Position numbers and translations under genes: made by a program. Positions 1 to 8,166 of a stretch of DNA of 64,000 bases are shown piece by piece. The DNA is from an uncultured Treponema sp. Lineage in GTDB: Bacteria; Spirochaetota; Spirochaetia; Treponematales; Treponemataceae. Within the stretch, counting starts at the first letter, position 1; the number at the start of each line of letters is the position of its first letter. The stretch covers positions 1 through 64,000 of the forward strand of contig CAMNDY010000002.1 in NCBI GenBank assembly GCA_946535985.1, written 5' to 3'. The notes beneath the pieces are model-generated. The model saw nothing but the letters and a program-made list of their open reading frames with translations, was not told the DNA's origin and did not search any database.

Positions 1-151
1 TTCTTTTGAATTCTACACCAAGTGGACCGTAGTCCCATGCACCTGCCTGGCCTCCATAAATTTCAGAAGCCTGATAAACAAAGCCTCGTCTCTTACACAA
101 GCTGATAATTTTGTCCAGGGTACATGCGTGTGTGTCATTAGTATTTGCCAT
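1..151 (-). CDS. glyS: Glycyl-tRNA synthetase, N-terminal part (cut by window edge)
   Basis: Only the first ~50 codons are in the window. They read [14 protein letters not shown], then a stretch with YQASEIYGG and [12 protein letters not shown]. That is the start of the dimeric class II glycyl-tRNA synthetase, which charges tRNA-Gly in the cytoplasm. The YGPLG segment belongs to the motif that opens the catalytic fold in this family. The ATG is supported by an AAGGAG ribosome site at 158-164 on the minus strand, about 7 nt upstream. The rest of the gene lies left of base 1, so completeness cannot be judged. Confidence 0.9.
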   Translation of the reverse strand, partial: MANTNDTHACTLDKIISLCKRRGFVYQASEIYGGQAGAWDYGPLGVEFKR

Positions 152-288
152 TTTTATCTCCTTACGACTCTGGCGTGGGCCGTTTTGTGATTTTTCGCCC
201 AGTCGGTTCACATGGAATGTGCCTTCCTGCGCGTTTTTTTAGTTGTAAGGGAGAGATTACCATAAAATAGGAAATTTATCTAGTATGG

Positions 289-309
289 AAAAAAGCTCCC
301 ATGGAGTTT
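289..309 (-). terminator. Possible intrinsic terminator
   Basis: Read on the minus strand, a 7-bp hairpin (arms around CTCC/GGAG with a 3-nt loop) is followed by a run of T. It lies downstream of the leftward gene at 547-1059 and of the repeat element, and upstream of glyS. The stem is short, so this is tentative. Confidence 0.4.
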
Positions 310-313
310 CCCA

Positions 314-524
314 GGGCTTCCGCATTATAAATAAAATATCACTATTATAGTGGCTCCCAGTCACAAAACGGAGGTCAAAACCGCGGCTAGCCGCTTGCCG
401 CTGACTGTTGTAGTGGAACTATTAAATGCCGCTCCCGCGGCATCAACAGTCAGAGTCATTTTGCCCTCCGTTTTGTTCCTTCGCGCCACTAGATTTTATT
501 TTAATATTTATAATGCGGAAGCCC
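314..524 (+). repeat. Structured repeat element, copy 1 (divergent, 211 bp)
   Basis: The element is bounded by a perfect 20-bp inverted repeat (314-333 against 505-524). Inside are nested stems: AGTGGC/GCCACT, ACAAAACGGAGG/CCTCCGTTTTGT, CTGACTGTTG/CAACAGTCAG, and a GC hairpin ATGCCGC/GCGGCAT. It shares unpaired motifs with copies 2-4 (GGCTAGCC core, TGGAACTAT, CAGAG), but nearly all its stem sequences differ from theirs. It lies between two leftward genes. Apart from this element and the possible terminator, the gap between 152 and 546 shows nothing I can name. Confidence 0.75.
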
Positions 525-546
525 TGTCTAACAATATTAGTATATT

Positions 547-1059
547 TTAGAAGTATAATCCTAAACCTACAGAAACCTTCAATTTTGTTTTAGTAAGTTT
601 ATCGTATATAGAAAAAACTAACTCACCTTTTGTTTCAAAATCTAATTGAGTATTAATAGCCTGATTATAACCAGCAATAAACCCTATTGCATAATTAATA
701 TATGGATTCTTTAAAAATAAATTCCCCAAATTGCATTCACTCAGGGGCGAAATTCCAAAAAATAGTCCTGTAAAATCTTCATGCATATATCCTTTAACAT
801 TTATTGAAAGAGAATAAACATTGATTAATGGATTTAAATTAACAGCGGTTTCAACAGAAAAATTACAAAAAGTATTTTCAAATGGTTTGGTAAGAAATTC
901 ATATGAAAAACCTGCCAATATATAATCATATACCTTATCAGATGAGGAATTTATTTCATCCATATAGCCTGATAGCACAAAATTAGCCCGATTTTCATGT
1001 GCAAACAAAAATAGATGAGAAAATAATAAAAGCGAAAACAATAAAGAAAATTTTCTCAT
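547..1059 (-). CDS. Small exported, barrel-like protein of unknown function
   Basis: A 170-aa protein with a clear signal peptide (MRKFSLLFSLLLFSHLFLFA, cleavage near residue 20). Alternating hydrophobic and polar residues follow, and the protein ends in an aromatic residue (GLGLYF). That pattern suits a small outer-membrane beta-barrel, but I do not recognise the family. It resembles in size and plan the 173-aa protein at 6648-7169. There is no Shine-Dalgarno site. A TATATT hexamer sits 6 nt before the ATG, so the mRNA may be leaderless. Function unknown; the outer-membrane location is inferred. Confidence 0.6.
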   Translation of the reverse strand: MRKFSLLFSLLLFSHLFLFAHENRANFVLSGYMDEINSSSDKVYDYILAGFSYEFLTKPFENTFCNFSVETAVNLNPLINVYSLSINVKGYMHEDFTGLFFGISPLSECNLGNLFLKNPYINYAIGFIAGYNQAINTQLDFETKGELVFSIYDKLTKTKLKVSVGLGLYF

Positions 1060-1065
1060 AGGTTA

Positions 1066-1071
1066 AATATA
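1066..1071 (-). promoter_or_regulatory. Candidate -10 box, leaderless start of the gene ending at 547
   Basis: TATATT on the minus strand, 6 nt before the ATG at 1059. No AGGAG-like site lies between them. I found no convincing -35 box. Confidence 0.35.
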
Positions 1072-1318
1072 TATTATTATTTCGAATAAAATTATTTTTA
1101 AATATAAGCACTACCCCTCTACTTTAATTTTATGCTAGAATTTTTAAATTGTCCATCATTTTTTATTTACATCATTAATCAATTATTTCTTAAGAATCCT
1201 AAATGTATAGATTATGAGTTATTCTGTAGTTCTGAGTAAAAAACTTCTTATTCAACACCTGCTCAAGAAATCTTTTCGTACAAGTAATTAATTCATGGAA
1301 TTTTACCTGCTATTACAT

Positions 1319-1324
1319 TATAAT
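1319..1324 (+). promoter_or_regulatory. Candidate -10 box, leaderless start of the M16-like gene
   Basis: A consensus TATAAT ends 6 nt before the ATG at 1331, and no ribosome site is present. Transcription starting ~7 nt downstream would begin at the start codon. The -35 region (1296-1301) is poor. Confidence 0.45.
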
Positions 1325-1330
1325 TAAAGC

Positions 1331-4153
1331 ATGAAAAAGTTTTTTTCGCTGGTGATTTTTTGGCTGATATTTTTTTCGGTGCATGCAATTCCTTATGATA
1401 ATGTGCGCGAGTATACGCTGGAAAACGGACTGACTGTTTTTGTGCTCGAAGATACTTCTACTCCACTCATAAGAATTGAATATAGCGTGCGGGCAGGATT
1501 TTCTAATCAGACTAAAGAAAGCTGCGGATTTTTTAAGTTGTATACAAGGATTTTTGAAAAGCTTTCGCCACTGGATTTTGAAATTGCAGAATGTAATGCT
1601 GATTCTTCAAGATATATTTTAACTGTGCTTCCTTCGCAGCTCGAAAACACTTTTAACGCTCTTGCGCAAAATGCTTTTTCTCCTTCTTTTTCTGATGATG
1701 TTTTAAAAAAAGAACTTTCGCAATTAAAAAAAGAAGTTGCAGAAGAGGCTGCGTCGGCAGGTGGTTTTATAAATGCCGCCATAGATTCCCGCGTTTTTTC
1801 TACAGCCCCCTGGAAGCATGATTCCGGAGTTTACCCTGCCCTTTTTAATAAGACCACAGTTGAACAGGCAAGAAATATTTTACGTACAATTGGAGAGCGT
1901 TATTATACTCCGCAAAACAGTGCACTTTTTATAAGCGGCAACGTAAATGCAGATGTAATTCTTTCTCTTATAAAGGACAGCTTTGGATATTTTTATTCTT
2001 CATATTCTGTTCCATATAAGTTGAATACCACTGCAGTAAAAAATTCGCCAAGCTATAAAACTAAAAAATTTGTAATTCACAGTTCTGATATTTCCAAAGA
2101 CATGACTCAGCTTGTAATGCAGTATACGGGTTTGAACATTGAAGAAACAGAATTATTTGCCCAGCTTTTGAATAACGATAATTCCTTTTTCAAATATAAT
2201 CTTGTGAATCAGCCAAGCCTCAACATTCCGGGCAATGAATATATAAATGCTGCTGGCGCTCACAAAAAAGACAGTTCACGCCTGATTATTCAAAGTCTTT
2301 TGCAAAAACCTCAGGGCAAAAATGCTTCGTCTATAACTTCGCTGGACCAGGCAAAGCTTTTTATAGAAACTGTTCTTGGCGGAATTAAAGATACAAATTA
2401 TCTTGAGTTTTATGCCGCCCAGATGTTGACTGCAAGTAACCTTAGTGCAAGCAATTCTTCTTCTACTGATTTTATGACAAACCTTGCTTCTTACTGGGCC
2501 CTGGAGCCGGAAGATTCTTTTATTGAAGATGTTCTTGAAGAAGGTCAGAAATCTTTAACAGCAAGAAATCTTTTTTCAAAAGAAGAAAAAATTACCGGGA
2601 TTGATTTTGAAACAATAATATCCAAAGTCCAGGCAGAAGAACCTTATATTTTTGTAATCATAAACTCTGATGATTTTAAAAAGAATAAAGCCAAATATAA
2701 AGAAGCAGGTTTTGAAGAAGTAAATACAAAAAATGCAGCCTGGTACAATCAGGAAATCTTTGCAAAATACCAGGACCCCGAAATTGAAGCTGCTGCACAG
2801 TTAGTAACCGCTAACAAGAGTTCGCCGGCCTTTACAAAAGATTTTTTCACAGAAAATCTCAGCAAGATTTCTATTACTTCACTTTCAAACGGAATTCCTC
2901 TTGTTACAAAAAATAATGACAATTCTTCAAACATCACGATTCTTCTTTCTATCAGGGGTGGCAAACTTAACTCTGCAGACAATAATGGTTATGAAGAAGT
3001 TTTGATTACCCTGCTGGCCTGGAACATTCAAAAGGAAATTGCAAAAAAACAGCAGGAAGCAGTAATTCTTGGAAATGCTCTTGTTGATTATAACTGCGGT
3101 GTTACAAGCGGTACTGTTACCATTGAATGTTCACCTTATGATTTTGCAGCCTGCTGTAAAGCCATTTCCGATGCAATAATTTACAGTGATATTCTTCCCT
3201 CGCAGGCAGACAGGGCTGTTGCTAATGCCCAATATAAAAAGCGCCTGGAAAATGGAAGTGTTTCCAGACAGATGCTTGCGGCAGTTATGAAGGAGCTTTA
3301 TCCAAAATCCTCATTTCAGAAGATTTTTGATGCAAAAGAAGAAATCCTTGTTGATACTAAATACCAGAAAATTATGGAAGGTTACCCAGCACTGCTTGAT
3401 GCTACCCGCTACAGCATAATTTTAACAGGACTTGTTCCTCAAAACGCGCAGGAGCTTTTAGAGTCATCTATGGGAATTTTAACCCAGCGAAACTCAAAAC
3501 AAAATCTTTTGACTGTTCAAAGCAAGCTCAAAAACTCAAGCACAAAAAAATCGGTAAAGCTTACACATACTTTCTTAACTGATGTTCCGGCAGAAAAAGC
3601 GGGTCCAATGCCTGCAAAACTAATTCCAACAACAAAGTTTCTTGATCCTGTTATGTATGTTTTTAAGCTTCCTCAGACCGGAACAAAAGAAAATGTGCTT
3701 ACAATTGCGGTTTTGAAATATATGGAAAAACTTGTACAGGCAGAGATTGCTTCGAACAGTAAAATTAATTCAGCCACCGCACAGTTGAACCAGCCTTATC
3801 CAAATACAGACACAATTGTTTTTACAATTCAAAATGTCGAAGTCCAGAAAGAAGCCGATGTCTGCTGGGCCGCTGCTGTAAGTCAGCTCAACAATCTTTT
3901 AAACGGACCTTCTCAGGCAGAGATTTTGCAGCTGATTAAAGATTACTGGATAAAGGATGCACTTTTGCAAACACAAACAAACACAGGTACTGCATATCTT
4001 TTGCAAAAGGGCTTTGAGTTTTTCCCTTACGAAATCCAGCCTGATTTTTATTTAAAAGAGTATAAATATGTTGCCGATGCAAGCCGCGAAGATATTCTTG
4101 AAATTGTAAAAAACATCCCTCAGCAGCCAGTCTTGAGATTTTATGCAAAATAG
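1331..4153 (+). CDS. M16 (insulinase/pitrilysin)-fold exported protein lacking the zinc site
   Basis: A 940-aa protein with a signal peptide (about residues 1-19), so exported, probably to the periplasm. The first mature segment (VREYTLENGLTVFVLEDTSTPLIRIEYSVRAG) is the typical opening of an M16 metallopeptidase domain, and the length fits a protein of four half-domains. A second M16-like start is visible near residue 517 (ITSLSNGIPLVTKNNDNSSNITILLSIRGG). The family's HxxEH zinc motif should follow VRAGF; here the region reads SCGFFKLYTRIF, with no His or Glu pair. The second half also lacks it. The likely role is therefore non-catalytic, for example as a partner of an active M16 subunit, which is inference. 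The start is leaderless-like. Confidence 0.75.
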   Translation: MKKFFSLVIFWLIFFSVHAIPYDNVREYTLENGLTVFVLEDTSTPLIRIEYSVRAGFSNQTKESCGFFKLYTRIFEKLSPLDFEIAECNADSSRYILTVLPSQLENTFNALAQNAFSPSFSDDVLKKELSQLKKEVAEEAASAGGFINAAIDSRVFSTAPWKHDSGVYPALFNKTTVEQARNILRTIGERYYTPQNSALFISGNVNADVILSLIKDSFGYFYSSYSVPYKLNTTAVKNSPSYKTKKFVIHSSDISKDMTQLVMQYTGLNIEETELFAQLLNNDNSFFKYNLVNQPSLNIPGNEYINAAGAHKKDSSRLIIQSLLQKPQGKNASSITSLDQAKLFIETVLGGIKDTNYLEFYAAQMLTASNLSASNSSSTDFMTNLASYWALEPEDSFIEDVLEEGQKSLTARNLFSKEEKITGIDFETIISKVQAEEPYIFVIINSDDFKKNKAKYKEAGFEEVNTKNAAWYNQEIFAKYQDPEIEAAAQLVTANKSSPAFTKDFFTENLSKISITSLSNGIPLVTKNNDNSSNITILLSIRGGKLNSADNNGYEEVLITLLAWNIQKEIAKKQQEAVILGNALVDYNCGVTSGTVTIECSPYDFAACCKAISDAIIYSDILPSQADRAVANAQYKKRLENGSVSRQMLAAVMKELYPKSSFQKIFDAKEEILVDTKYQKIMEGYPALLDATRYSIILTGLVPQNAQELLESSMGILTQRNSKQNLLTVQSKLKNSSTKKSVKLTHTFLTDVPAEKAGPMPAKLIPTTKFLDPVMYVFKLPQTGTKENVLTIAVLKYMEKLVQAEIASNSKINSATAQLNQPYPNTDTIVFTIQNVEVQKEADVCWAAAVSQLNNLLNGPSQAEILQLIKDYWIKDALLQTQTNTGTAYLLQKGFEFFPYEIQPDFYLKEYKYVADASREDILEIVKNIPQQPVLRFYAK

Positions 4154-4157
4154 GATT

Positions 4158-6551
4158 TTATTTTTGTAAAACAGAATCAACCAGAGTTTTGAATTCCTGA
4201 TTCAAAAATACGTTTGTATAAGAAAGATTATCAGAGATTGAATAAACCCCGTTGTGTTCAACAATTGTATCTTCGTTCTGATCAAGGTCGCCTTTGAGTT
4301 CAATTACAGGTTCATCGTTCTGACCAAAGCGAGTCATTACAAAATATGGTTGAGAAAGCGGCTTTGCTTTCTGGTCATCTTCAGAAGCTTCTTCAAGCAG
4401 TTCGGCTTCTTCTTCAGGTTCCGGGATAGGCTCTTCTTTTTGAATTTTGAAGACAGGTTCTTCAGCTGTAAAGGTATAGCCTTCCGGGATTTCGCCAGCT
4501 TCTGTTTCTGCAGGCAGGCCGTCAGTACCGATTTTTCCAAGGCAGAGCTCTTCGTAAAAACGAGGATCGTCATTAGTAACAAAGAAGAGGGATTCTCCAG
4601 GTGCAGCTGGCGCAAATACGGCAGGCTTGATTTCGTATTCTTCTAGTTCTTCGATTTCTTCTACTTCTTCGACTTCTTCTATCTCTTCTTCTGCTGGCCC
4701 TTCGACAGGCTCAGGGGCCGCAGGAGGCTCTTCGGCTGGCTGGGCTTCTTCAATTTCTTCAATAGGCTCTGCTTCTTCTATCTCTTCAATTGGTTCGGTC
4801 TCTTCAATTTCTTCTACTTCTTCGATTTCCTCTATCTCTTCAACTGGCTCGGCATCATCAAGGGCTTCAACCTCTTCGACTTCCTCTACTTCTTCTATCT
4901 CTTCATCTGCCGGCTCTTCAACAGGCTCAGCGTCGTCAAGGGCTTCAACTTCCTCAATCTCTTCAACTGGTTCAGCATCATCAAGGGCTTCAACCTCTTC
5001 AACTTCCTCAATTTCTTCTACAGGCTCAGCGTCGTCAAGAGCCTCTACCTCTTCTACTTCTTCTATCTCTTCTACAGGCTCAGCATCATCAAGTGCTTCA
5101 ACCTCTTCAACTTCCTCAAGCCCTTCGGCTGGCGGTTCCTGAGCTTGTCGAAGGACAGGGACCGCACTTACAGTAGGAGCAACTGCACCGGCAACATTCA
5201 CATTTATCTTTGAGGTTTTAAGAACATCTTCAATTACGCGGCGGATTTCTTCTATGCTGGCACCGCCTGATACTGCACCAGAGGCAGCTTCGTTTGTACC
5301 AGTCTGAGCTTTTAAAAGCCCTATTATTTCTTCCCAGCTTGAATCAAGATAGGCATCAACCTGTTTAGAATATTTTTTTGACTTACCGCCAATGCTTTTT
5401 TTAATTTCTTCCGACAGTTCTGCCTTTCTGTTTTCAAGCTGGCGTGCAACCTGGGCCCATTCTACCTTTTCTTTATTTTCCAGGTACTCATTAATAATTC
5501 CAAACTGAACTTTCTTAATTCGGCTCTTTATAACTGCAACATAATCCCGCTTTATATTAAACAAAAGTGCTGCAAGTAAAAGCAGAGTCATGAAGACACA
5601 GGCATATATTAAATATTCAAGTTCAATCGGAAGTTCAAAAAGGTCACTGGAATAAACAGCCGAAACTTTAAAATAATTACTTTGTGCACTGGTCATCAAA
5701 AGCCAGTAGGCACCATCCGGCTGCTGAAGGATGCGTTCAAGGCCAGGCTTTTTATCTTGTGCAGCTGTAAACTTTTTCCAGGTATTTATGATTGGTGCAT
5801 AAAATTCTTCCTGAGAAGTTTTAGGCAAACCTAAGACAAAACCGCCGCTGTAAGAATCCTCTGCAGTAACTGTAACAAAACTGTCGCCAAGATTGATGAT
5901 TTTTTCATTTATCAACTGCTTTTCAAAAGCGTGAATGTCAAAATAGCAGACAAGAGTTGCAAAATATGTATTATCAGTAATATAAAATGGGAAAGAAATT
6001 ACAAGACGATTGTTAGGCTTATCTAACATCATCTTAGTTTCGGGCTTATCGGCATTAACAAGAAGGACTTCGCCGTCGAGTTCATTGGAATCTTTTATAA
6101 CATCGGTATAAAGCTTATAGGTTGTATTAAGGCTTACACGCTTAAGAACATCGCTTTCAAAAGAGCTGTAATGCAGGGTACGGCCATTTTTTTCTATAAT
6201 ACGAATTCCATCAAGGCCATAGTCTTCCAGTTCGTCAAATAACTGGGCCGTAAGATTTTTTCTTTCTGCAGAATCTTTTTCTGAAGGATTTTGATGTACA
6301 AATGTTTTTACTGCCGACGATTTTAAATATGCATTATCGCCGGTTTGAATCTTTGTGAGAATATCAGAAATGTAGGAATTGCAGCTTTGTGAGAGTTTTT
6401 CGAGCTGATCGTCCTTTTCGTTTATTTTTGTCTGTGCATAAAACTTTGTTTCAATCTGCGCCATTAAACCAATCTGCGCAAAAAAAACAAATCCTGCAAA
6501 AAGAACAAGTGCTGATAAAAAACTCAATGCCGCCTTCTGACCCGAAGACAT
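4158..6551 (-). CDS. Two-TM Cache-like protein with long acidic repeat tail
   Basis: A 797-aa protein. TM1 is at about residues 8-28. An extracytoplasmic region (~30-310) follows, resembling a Cache-type sensor (IIEKNGRTLHYSS, a segment like those in methyl-accepting receptors). TM2 is at ~313-334, then a charged, helical cytoplasmic region, then Glu/Val/Ala/Asp-rich repeats (~470-641) and a ~150-residue C-terminal region. No HAMP, kinase, GGDEF or MCP signalling domain is visible, so the output is unknown. Two short palindromes are read in frame within the tail (PEPVEGPA near 4710, LRQAQEPPAEG near 5150). A clear AAGGAG site precedes the ATG. The gene converges with the M16-like gene, 4 nt away. 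Confidence 0.65.
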   Translation of the reverse strand: MSSGQKAALSFLSALVLFAGFVFFAQIGLMAQIETKFYAQTKINEKDDQLEKLSQSCNSYISDILTKIQTGDNAYLKSSAVKTFVHQNPSEKDSAERKNLTAQLFDELEDYGLDGIRIIEKNGRTLHYSSFESDVLKRVSLNTTYKLYTDVIKDSNELDGEVLLVNADKPETKMMLDKPNNRLVISFPFYITDNTYFATLVCYFDIHAFEKQLINEKIINLGDSFVTVTAEDSYSGGFVLGLPKTSQEEFYAPIINTWKKFTAAQDKKPGLERILQQPDGAYWLLMTSAQSNYFKVSAVYSSDLFELPIELEYLIYACVFMTLLLLAALLFNIKRDYVAVIKSRIKKVQFGIINEYLENKEKVEWAQVARQLENRKAELSEEIKKSIGGKSKKYSKQVDAYLDSSWEEIIGLLKAQTGTNEAASGAVSGGASIEEIRRVIEDVLKTSKINVNVAGAVAPTVSAVPVLRQAQEPPAEGLEEVEEVEALDDAEPVEEIEEVEEVEALDDAEPVEEIEEVEEVEALDDAEPVEEIEEVEALDDAEPVEEPADEEIEEVEEVEEVEALDDAEPVEEIEEIEEVEEIEETEPIEEIEEAEPIEEIEEAQPAEEPPAAPEPVEGPAEEEIEEVEEVEEIEELEEYEIKPAVFAPAAPGESLFFVTNDDPRFYEELCLGKIGTDGLPAETEAGEIPEGYTFTAEEPVFKIQKEEPIPEPEEEAELLEEASEDDQKAKPLSQPYFVMTRFGQNDEPVIELKGDLDQNEDTIVEHNGVYSISDNLSYTNVFLNQEFKTLVDSVLQK
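4627..5142 (-). repeat. Internal tandem repeat coding an acidic tail
   Basis: Imperfect tandem DNA repeats encode units such as EEVEALDDAEPVEEIEE, about 14-18 residues long (42-54 bp). Units vary mainly by whole-codon gain or loss of EEVEE blocks. The opposite strand shows a Ser/Thr-rich open frame that is only a shadow of the repeat. Confidence 0.85.
4696..4719. repeat. Short palindrome read in frame (family B)
   Basis: The palindrome GGCCCTTCGACAGGCTCAGG continues to GGCC and lies within the acidic-repeat gene, where it codes for PEPVEGPA. It belongs to the same family as the copies at 5134 and 31926, recognisable from the CTTCGACA..GCTCAGG core. Confidence 0.7.
5134..5163. repeat. Short palindrome read in frame (family B)
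   Basis: CCTGAGCTTGTCGAAGGACA lies between arms GGTTCC and GGGACC. In the leftward gene it codes for PVLRQAQEPPAEG, a translation seen wherever this palindrome invades genes. It marks the N-terminal edge of the acidic repeat block. Confidence 0.75.
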
Positions 6552-6647
6552 TTTACTCCTTTAATTTAAAATAATACACTTTTATTATCGGCATGAAAAG
6601 GGGAAAAAAACAGTAAAACAAGTAAAGATAAGTGTTCTAGATAAGAA

Positions 6648-7169
6648 TTAAAAACTTTTTCCAAAACCTATAAGAATTTTGACAGGAGAAAAAAACTCTT
6701 TACTATAAAAAACTAAATCTGGACGAAATACGATTCTATAGTCATTTGAAAATGAATAAGAAAAATCTATCAATGCCCCATAACAGAAAAAATTCAATGC
6801 TTTTGGGAGAATTTCTTGGTCACCATAAAAATAATACCTTGCATAACCAAGATGTAATTGAGGAACTATCGAAAATCGATTAAAACTTAATAAATATCCA
6901 AAATTCAAAGTAAAATCATATAAATAATTTTTTAACAGATTTTCTTTAACATCTCGTTTTTGATAAAAAAAACTAAAATCAGTTTCAAGAACTATATTAT
7001 TTGTAAAAGTGTATGAATAAGCAATATCAAGGCAAGGAGCATTAATAAAATACTTCTGCTCCTCATATTTTATCGGGGTCGAAACTCCCCCAAACACTGA
7101 AATTAAATTAGCAGCAAAACAATTTGAGAAGAAACAAATAAACGATAATATAAATATATTTCTCTTCAT
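6648..7169 (-). CDS. Small exported, barrel-like protein of unknown function
   Basis: A 173-aa protein with a signal peptide (MKRNIFILSFICFFSNCFAA). The mature part is rich in aromatic residues in alternating patterns (YSYTFTNNIVLETDFSFFYQ) and ends in Phe (GFGKSF), as small outer-membrane barrels do. It has the same plan and size as the product of 547-1059, but I cannot confirm homology by eye. No strong ribosome site is seen. The gap to the Cache-like gene (6552-6647) shows no clear terminator. Confidence 0.6.
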   Translation of the reverse strand: MKRNIFILSFICFFSNCFAANLISVFGGVSTPIKYEEQKYFINAPCLDIAYSYTFTNNIVLETDFSFFYQKRDVKENLLKNYLYDFTLNFGYLLSFNRFSIVPQLHLGYARYYFYGDQEILPKALNFFCYGALIDFSYSFSNDYRIVFRPDLVFYSKEFFSPVKILIGFGKSF

Positions 7170-7253
7170 TATTTTTTAATGTTACATAAAAGATATGTAA
7201 TGTCAAGTTTGTATATAACCCTTAATTTTCCTGAACTTTTCTTTCTCAAGCTA

Positions 7254-7280
7254 TTGACAAGATCCTCATAATTATATAAC
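7254..7280 (+). promoter_or_regulatory. Promoter of tRNA-Asn
   Basis: A perfect TTGACA (7254-7259) lies upstream of a TATAAC-like -10 (7275-7280), about 28 nt before the tRNA. The 15-bp spacing is short; an overlapping register (ATAACA, 16-17 bp) is possible. Confidence 0.55.
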
Positions 7281-7308
7281 ATATCTCTTACATTCTTAAT
7301 GAATGAGT

Positions 7309-7381
7309 GGTTCTTTAGCTCAGTCGGTAGAGCAACGGACTGTTAATCCGTGTGTCGCTGGTTCAAGCCCAGCAAGAGCCG
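7309..7381 (+). tRNA. tRNA-Asn (anticodon GTT)
   Basis: A complete cloverleaf: acceptor GGTTCTT/AAGAGCC, D arm GCTC/GAGC, anticodon arm ACGGA/TCCGT with loop CTGTTAA, and T arm GCTGG/CCAGC with TTCAAGC. The anticodon GTT decodes Asn. CCA is not encoded. An intrinsic terminator follows directly, so it is a single-gene transcript. Confidence 0.95.
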
Positions 7382-7388
7382 TAAAAAT

Positions 7389-7420
7389 AAAACTCACCAA
7401 AAGGTGAGTTTTATTTTTTT
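7389..7420 (+). terminator. Intrinsic terminator of tRNA-Asn
   Basis: A perfect 10-bp stem AAAACTCACC/GGTGAGTTTT with an AAAA loop, followed by a T-run, begins 8 nt after the tRNA. Confidence 0.9.
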
Positions 7421-7444
7421 AACGAGTATTTGCCTTGCTCACAA

Positions 7445-7473
7445 AGTTCGCATTTTTGCTTCGCAAAAAACGT
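7445..7473 (+). other. Hairpin upstream of fthC
   Basis: A TTTTTGC/GCAAAAA stem with a TTC loop lies between the tRNA terminator and fthC. A nearby CGAGT/ACTCG pair and two GCTCGCAT copies (7502, 7512) surround it. It may be a leader structure or a degraded repeat; I cannot assign a function. Confidence 0.35.
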
Positions 7474-7535
7474 CAAAACTCGAGATAAGTTAGAACATAT
7501 AGCTCGCATAGGCTCGCATTTTTTTGCTACACAAA

Positions 7536-8126
7536 ATGGATAAACAAGAAATTCGAAAAGAAATTAAAGCTCTTTGTTCTCAAAATGCAGACCTGCTTGC
7601 AGCTAAAAGTACAGAAATCTGCAAAAAAATCCTCTCATCGCCCCAATACAAGACCGTCACAACCCTTTTTGCATACATGGCGCTGCCAGATGAAGTTGAT
7701 CTTACTCCTGTAATCCTGGACGCCCTGGAAAAAGGAAAAAATGTTGCTCTTCCAAAAATCATTTCACAAACAGAAAATATCATAAAATTTTTCTATTTAG
7801 ATAAAACCAAAAAGCTCACAGAACAGACTGCCACAGGCACTTATAACATTCTTGAACCAGATGAAAGTCTGCCGACCACCCCGGATCCAGCCCAAAAAAC
7901 TTTGATTCTTGTTCCGGGACGAGCCTTTACAAAAGAAGGCGACAGGCTAGGACGTGGCAAAGGATATTACGACAGATTTTTGAGTGAAAAGATTGTCGGA
8001 TCAAGTCCGACAATGACAAGCTTCCCGAATTTCATGCTGGCCGGTGTTTGTTTTGATTTTCAAATAAAAAAATCCCTGCCGGTTGACGACAGGGATATTA
8101 AAATGGATATGATTTTTTACAAATAA
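7536..8126 (+). CDS. fthC: 5-formyltetrahydrofolate cyclo-ligase
   Basis: A 196-aa enzyme that converts 5-formyl-THF to 5,10-methenyl-THF with ATP. The family is recognised from the N-terminal MDKQEIRKEIKAL helix, the central PDEVDL segment, and the C-terminal LVPGRAFTKEGDRLGRGKGYYDRFL, which matches the family signature (PG.AFD..G.RLG.G.GYYDR.L). An upstream TTG (7524) is in frame, but ATG 7536 matches the family start better; neither has a ribosome site. Just after the signature, residues IVGSSPTMTSF are encoded by a palindrome (7991-8017), an in-frame insertion in a loop that is shorter in relatives. Confidence 0.9.
   Translation: MDKQEIRKEIKALCSQNADLLAAKSTEICKKILSSPQYKTVTTLFAYMALPDEVDLTPVILDALEKGKNVALPKIISQTENIIKFFYLDKTKKLTEQTATGTYNILEPDESLPTTPDPAQKTLILVPGRAFTKEGDRLGRGKGYYDRFLSEKIVGSSPTMTSFPNFMLAGVCFDFQIKKSLPVDDRDIKMDMIFYK
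7991..8017. repeat. Palindrome (family A) inside fthC
   Basis: ATTGTCGGATCAAGTCCGAC followed by AATGAC: arms ATTGTCGGA and TCCGACAAT around a TCAAG-type loop. It is read in frame as IVGSSPTMTS. It is related to the intergenic copies at 8129, 26417, 26451 and 60018. Confidence 0.75.
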
Positions 8127-8128
8127 CT

Positions 8129-8158
8129 GTCATTCCCGGGCTTGACCCGACAATGACA
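8129..8158. repeat. Palindrome (family A) between fthC and the OmpA-tailed gene
   Basis: A hybrid copy with one arm of the CCCGGG type and the other of the CCCGACAAT type, around CTTGA. It sits between convergent gene ends. It has no T-run, so terminator function is doubtful. Confidence 0.7.
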
Positions 8159-8166
8159 CATTCGTG

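Noticed and set aside
4627-5142. Ser/Thr-rich open frame on the plus strand
   Set aside because: It is the antisense of the acidic EEV/EAL repeats, has no signal peptide or ribosome site, and owes its openness to the repeat codons.
7421-7535. 6S RNA upstream of fthC
   Set aside because: 6S RNA precedes fthC in many bacteria, but this gap is only ~115 nt and lacks the long bulged hairpin.
8129-8158. Family A palindrome as a terminator
   Set aside because: No T-run on either side; the same palindrome also occurs inside fthC.
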